A stretch of 9,130 bases of DNA, from assembly GCA_016872875.1 (NCBI GenBank), contig VGYW01000342.1, forward strand, positions 1-9,130. The letters run 5' to 3'. Made by a program: the position numbers and the translations under genes. Below the pieces are notes generated by a model. The model was not told the origin of the DNA, searched no databases, and worked only from the letters and a program-made list of their open reading frames with translations. Shown here in pieces: positions 6,367 to 9,130 of the stretch (position 1 is the first letter of the stretch; every line of letters starts with the position of its first letter). The DNA comes from Planctomycetota bacterium (GTDB lineage Bacteria; Planctomycetota; PUPC01; DSUN01).

Positions 6367-9130
6367 GCGCAAACCCGCCAGCCGACGAGCGCGACCGCAA
6401 GCGAGCACGCGAAGTCCTCGACACCAGCTTCGCAGTCGAGGCCGCCGCGGGCGCGGGCAAGACCAGCGTCCTCGTCAGCCGCGTCCTCAACCTCGTCCGC
6501 CGCACCGACACCCGCCTCGACCGGATCGTGGCCGTCACCTTCACGGAGAAGGCGGCGGGCGAGCTCCGCGTGCGCATCCGCGAGGAGATTGAGAAAGAGA
6601 TTTCGGATTTCGGATTTCGGATTGCGGATTGCGCCGGCGGGGGTTCTGAAATCCGAAATCCGAAATCCGAAATCCGAAATCTCGGCAGGGCAATCGAGGA
6701 CCTCGGCCACGCGCCCATCGGCACCATCCACGGCTTCTGCGCCCGACTCCTCCGCGAGCGGCCGGTCGAGGCGGGGGTTGACCCGCAGTTCGCCGTGGCC
6801 GACGAGCTCACCGCCTCGCTCCTCCGCGACCGCACCTGGGCGAAGTGGCTCGACGCCGAGCTGGCCGCGGGCAACCCGGCCCTCCTTCGGGCCGCGGCAA
6901 GGGGCGTCAGGTTCGATGGCATGGGGAACCACATCCTTGGCCTGGCGGAGAAGCTGATGGACTGCCGCGACCTCCTCGGCGGCCTGCCGCGAGCCGCGAG
7001 CCGCGAGCCGCGAGCCGCGAGCCGCCTCGGCACCGAGCTCCTGACCGCGCTTGACTCCCTCATCTGGGAGACCCAGGGCAACGCGGCGGGCGGCCTGGCC
7101 GAGGAGTTCCTCGCCAAGCTGGAGGCCGCCCGCCGGCAGCTCGCCCTCGCCGGCGCGATGAGCGAGGCCAGCGGCGAGGCCGCAATCGCAGACCTCTACG
7201 TCCCCGGCAGGTTCCTCGGCCAGAAGCACTGGAAGGCCAAGGACCAGCACAAGAGGGCCGAGGCGATCTACCAGAAACTCGTCGCCGACCTCGACGCGGC
7301 GAAGCAGGCGCTTGGCCAGGACCTCGCCGCCGCAATCGGCGCGGCGCTGGCCGGGTTCCTCGACGCCTATCGCGCGGCCAAGGACGCCGAGGGGCTGCTC
7401 GACTTCGAAGACCTCCTTCTCCTCACGCGGAACATGCTCCGCGACAGCCGCCCCGCTCGCGACCACTTCAAGGCTCGCTTCGATTACATACTGATTGACG
7501 AGTTCCAGGACACCGACCCTCTCCAGGTGGAGATCGCCTTCTTCCTGGCCGAGCGGGCGGACAGGCACGCGGCGGACTGGCAGCAGGTGGAGTTGGAGCC
7601 TGGCAAGCTCTTCATCGTGGGCGACCCGAAGCAGAGCATCTACCGGTTCCGGCGCGCCGACATCGAGGTCTACGAGCGTGCCAAGGACGCCATCTGCCGC
7701 CAAGGCGAGCCGCTCGTCCTCTCCCAGAGCTTTCGCCCCGTGCCCGGCGTGGCCTCGGCGGTGAACGCCGTCTTCAGCCCGCACTTCAAGAAGCCGGATG
7801 ACGGCTTCTACCAGCCCGACTACGTGGCGCTGGACCCCTATCGGGCAGCGGTGGGGGGTCGGCCCGCGGCCATACTTCTCTACCCGCCCCCTGATGTTGC
7901 AGAGCAACTGGAGAAGGCCGATTCCGCCCGGACCCTCGAGGCCCGCTGCGTGGCCGCGATGATCCGCCGAATCGTCGAGGAGAAGTGGCTGATTGAGGAC
8001 CCCGACAAGGACGCGCAGCCGCGGACGCGCCCCGTCGAGTACCGCGACATCGCCATCCTCGCCCGCACCTTCACGTCCACCGAGCACTACGCCGAGGCGT
8101 TCTCCGCGGCCGACGTGCCTCTCCGCATCGTCGGCGGGCGACACTTCTACGTGGCCCACGAGGTCCACGCCCTCCTCAACGTGCTGAAGGCCATCGTCAA
8201 CCCTCACGACGGGGTGGCGCTCGTGGCCGCCCTCCGTGGCCCATTCTTCGGCATCTCCGACGACGAGCTCCTCCTCGCCAAGTGCCAGCAAGGCACCCTG
8301 ACCTATCTCGGCACCACAATCGAAAATCAAGAATCAAAAATCGCAAATGCCCTCGCCGTCCTGCGCGAGTTCCACGAGCGGCGCAACGACGCTGGGCTCG
8401 CGCTCCTGCTCCAGGGCCTCTTCGAGCGGACGAAGGCCCTCGAGCTCTTCGCCCTGCGGCCGGGCGGCGAGCAGCACGTGGCCAACCTGCTCAAGGTCCT
8501 CGAACAAGCCCGCGCCCTGGAGGCCACGCAGCGCGTGACCTTTCGCGGCCTCGTCCGCTGGCTCGCTCGCCTCCAGGAGACCGAGGTCCGCGAATCCGAA
8601 TCCCCCTCCTCCGAGGCCGGCGACGACTTCGTCCAGTTCCTCTCCATCCACGGCGCCAAGGGGCTCGAGTTCCCCGTCGTCTTCGTGGCCGACATCAGCG
8701 CGCCGGAGGGTCGGGCAACGAAGTTCATTGTCCTGCGTGATCGCCCGGAGGCCGATGGCCAGCTCGCCTTCTATGTTGGCAAGAAGGACGATGCCATCCG
8801 CACGGCGAACTGGCCCGGCGACGAGCACGAGAAGCGCCGAGCCGACGCCGAGGCTGCAAGGCTCTTCTACGTCGCCACCACCCGCGCCCGCGACCTCCTC
8901 TTCCTCCTGCCCGGCTGGGGCAAGAAGGGCGAGGGCCTCATGCGCTTCCTGGGCGAGGCCGCCAACAGAAGAGGAGGAGTCGAGGACGAGGACGAGGACG
9001 AAGGACGAGGACGATTGGGGACGCAGACGCCCTGCGGCACGGCCTACGACACGGCGACGCTCGACCTGAGCGAGTCGTCGGCTCGCGCCTTCCGCATCCG
9101 CCTGCCCGACGAATTCGCGCTGCCCGCCGC
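6363..9130 (+). CDS. addA: AddA-like UvrD-family helicase subunit (C-terminus outside window)
   Basis: The motor subunit of AddAB: a 3'-5' superfamily IA helicase normally ending in its own nuclease domain, which would lie beyond 9130. 922 residues are visible without a stop. Helicase motifs in order: Walker A AAAGAGKT (27-34, K33), Ia TFTEKAA (59-65), TIHGFCARLL (from about 121, H123), II IDEFQDTD (378-385, D379 and E380), III VGDPKQSIYRFR (419-430), IV LSQSFRPVPGV (from about 453, R458), V LSIHGAKGLEF (from about 761, H763) and VI RLFYVATTRAR (arginine finger R841). All key residues are intact, so it should be active. The ATG at 6363 overlaps the addB stop and has only a weak ribosome site. 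Four repeat-derived tracts interrupt it in frame, at residues 80-106, 208-221, 653-662 and 869-885, all between motifs rather than within them. Confidence 0.95.
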   Translation, partial: MSANPPADERDRKRAREVLDTSFAVEAAAGAGKTSVLVSRVLNLVRRTDTRLDRIVAVTFTEKAAGELRVRIREEIEKEISDFGFRIADCAGGGSEIRNPKSEIRNLGRAIEDLGHAPIGTIHGFCARLLRERPVEAGVDPQFAVADELTASLLRDRTWAKWLDAELAAGNPALLRAAARGVRFDGMGNHILGLAEKLMDCRDLLGGLPRAASREPRAASRLGTELLTALDSLIWETQGNAAGGLAEEFLAKLEAARRQLALAGAMSEASGEAAIADLYVPGRFLGQKHWKAKDQHKRAEAIYQKLVADLDAAKQALGQDLAAAIGAALAGFLDAYRAAKDAEGLLDFEDLLLLTRNMLRDSRPARDHFKARFDYILIDEFQDTDPLQVEIAFFLAERADRHAADWQQVELEPGKLFIVGDPKQSIYRFRRADIEVYERAKDAICRQGEPLVLSQSFRPVPGVASAVNAVFSPHFKKPDDGFYQPDYVALDPYRAAVGGRPAAILLYPPPDVAEQLEKADSARTLEARCVAAMIRRIVEEKWLIEDPDKDAQPRTRPVEYRDIAILARTFTSTEHYAEAFSAADVPLRIVGGRHFYVAHEVHALLNVLKAIVNPHDGVALVAALRGPFFGISDDELLLAKCQQGTLTYLGTTIENQESKIANALAVLREFHERRNDAGLALLLQGLFERTKALELFALRPGGEQHVANLLKVLEQARALEATQRVTFRGLVRWLARLQETEVRESESPSSEAGDDFVQFLSIHGAKGLEFPVVFVADISAPEGRATKFIVLRDRPEADGQLAFYVGKKDDAIRTANWPGDEHEKRRADAEAARLFYVATTRARDLLFLLPGWGKKGEGLMRFLGEAANRRGGVEDEDEDEGRGRLGTQTPCGTAYDTATLDLSESSARAFRIRLPDEFALPA
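6599..6681 (+). repeat. CGGATTT/CCGAAAT palindromic element inside addA
   Basis: Arms 6599-6630 and 6650-6681 are complementary at 31 of 32 positions around a 19-nt loop. Each arm is a tandem run of the 7-mer GATTTCG or its complement. The element is read in frame as residues 80-106, with peptides ISDFGFRIADC and SEIRNPKSEIRN. It lies between helicase motif Ia and the TIHGFC motif, a stretch that varies in length in the family. Its AT content and codons are unlike the rest of addA. Confidence 0.92.
6986..7025 (+). repeat. 7-bp tandem repeat GCCGCGA inside addA
   Basis: Five full copies of GCCGCGA plus GCCGC. Because 7 is not a multiple of 3 the peptide has a 7-residue period, giving PRAASREPRAASR (about residues 209-221). 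It falls in the region after motif Ia/Ib where no conserved motif is expected. Gain or loss of one unit would shift the frame, so copy number is constrained or phase-variable. Confidence 0.85.
8316..8349 (+). repeat. A-rich AATCAAAA-type repeat inside addA
   Basis: Three to four degenerate copies of an 8-9 nt unit of the type AATCGAAA, AATCAAGA, AATCAAAA, AATCGCAA. It encodes TIENQESKIANA (residues 652-663), with codons AAT, CAA, GAA, TCA, AAA and GCA that are rare elsewhere in this gene. It sits between the segment GISDDELLLAKCQQGTLTYL and the helical segment LAVLREFHERR. Confidence 0.65.
8965..9017 (+). repeat. GAGGAC-rich element inside addA (copy 2)
   Basis: Same element as at 4001-4041, with two extra 6-bp units (GGAGGA near the start and GGACGA in the middle). 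It starts ACAGAAGAGG and ends GGACGAGGACGATTG. It encodes RRGGVEDEDEDEGRGRL (residues 869-885), after helicase motif VI and ahead of the expected C-terminal nuclease domain. The reading frame relative to the element is the same as in addB, and the 6-bp length differences keep both genes open. Confidence 0.85.

Noticed and set aside
6099..8330. Minus-strand open frame of 743 codons across the addB end and addA.
   Set aside because: Antisense to intact helicase motifs, and it reads through the D-type palindrome that gives the same style of peptide in both directions. No independent support.

Overview
The window is high-GC DNA, roughly two-thirds G+C by eye, densely packed with protein genes. 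It uses TTG and GTG as well as ATG starts. A Ser/Thr kinase that begins with a two-CxxC zinc ribbon, type IV pilus ATPase genes and an AddAB-type recombination nuclease suggest a planctomycete-like or other PVC-type environmental bacterium. That assignment is inference and of low confidence.

Layout: five genes form two divergent blocks that meet at 3048-3141. The leftward block reads, in transcription order, a 360-residue MshEN-domain protein with a wrecked PilB/GspE-type ATPase domain (3047-1965), the pilus retraction ATPase PilT (1808-753) and a Ser/Thr protein kinase whose end is outside the window (551-1). The rightward block is addB (3142-6366), overlapping by ATGA with addA (6363 to past 9130). 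Together these encode the AddAB helicase-nuclease for end resection and recombination. The short divergent region carries two back-to-back sigma70-like promoters whose -35 boxes lie 2 bp apart. The leftward promoter is overlapped by an 8-bp inverted repeat, and the rightward one is placed so that addB mRNA would be nearly leaderless.

The most unusual feature is a set of short, simple, often palindromic repeat elements of at least six sequence families. Two are intergenic: a 10-bp-unit array at 631-760 and a microsatellite palindrome at 1832-1972. Each begins inside the 3' end of the upstream gene and supplies its stop codon. The others sit inside addB and addA without breaking the frame. One of these, an acidic GAGGAC-rich element, occurs in both addB and addA in the same reading frame. 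The pattern resembles protein-coding palindromic elements such as the Rickettsia RPEs, but with different sequences.

Functional picture: the left block probably concerns twitching or surface behaviour. PilT would be the motor, the MshEN protein a likely c-di-GMP-sensing non-catalytic partner, and the kinase a possible regulator. The right block is DNA double-strand-break repair. No RNA genes, CRISPR arrays, insertion sequences or phage genes were seen.
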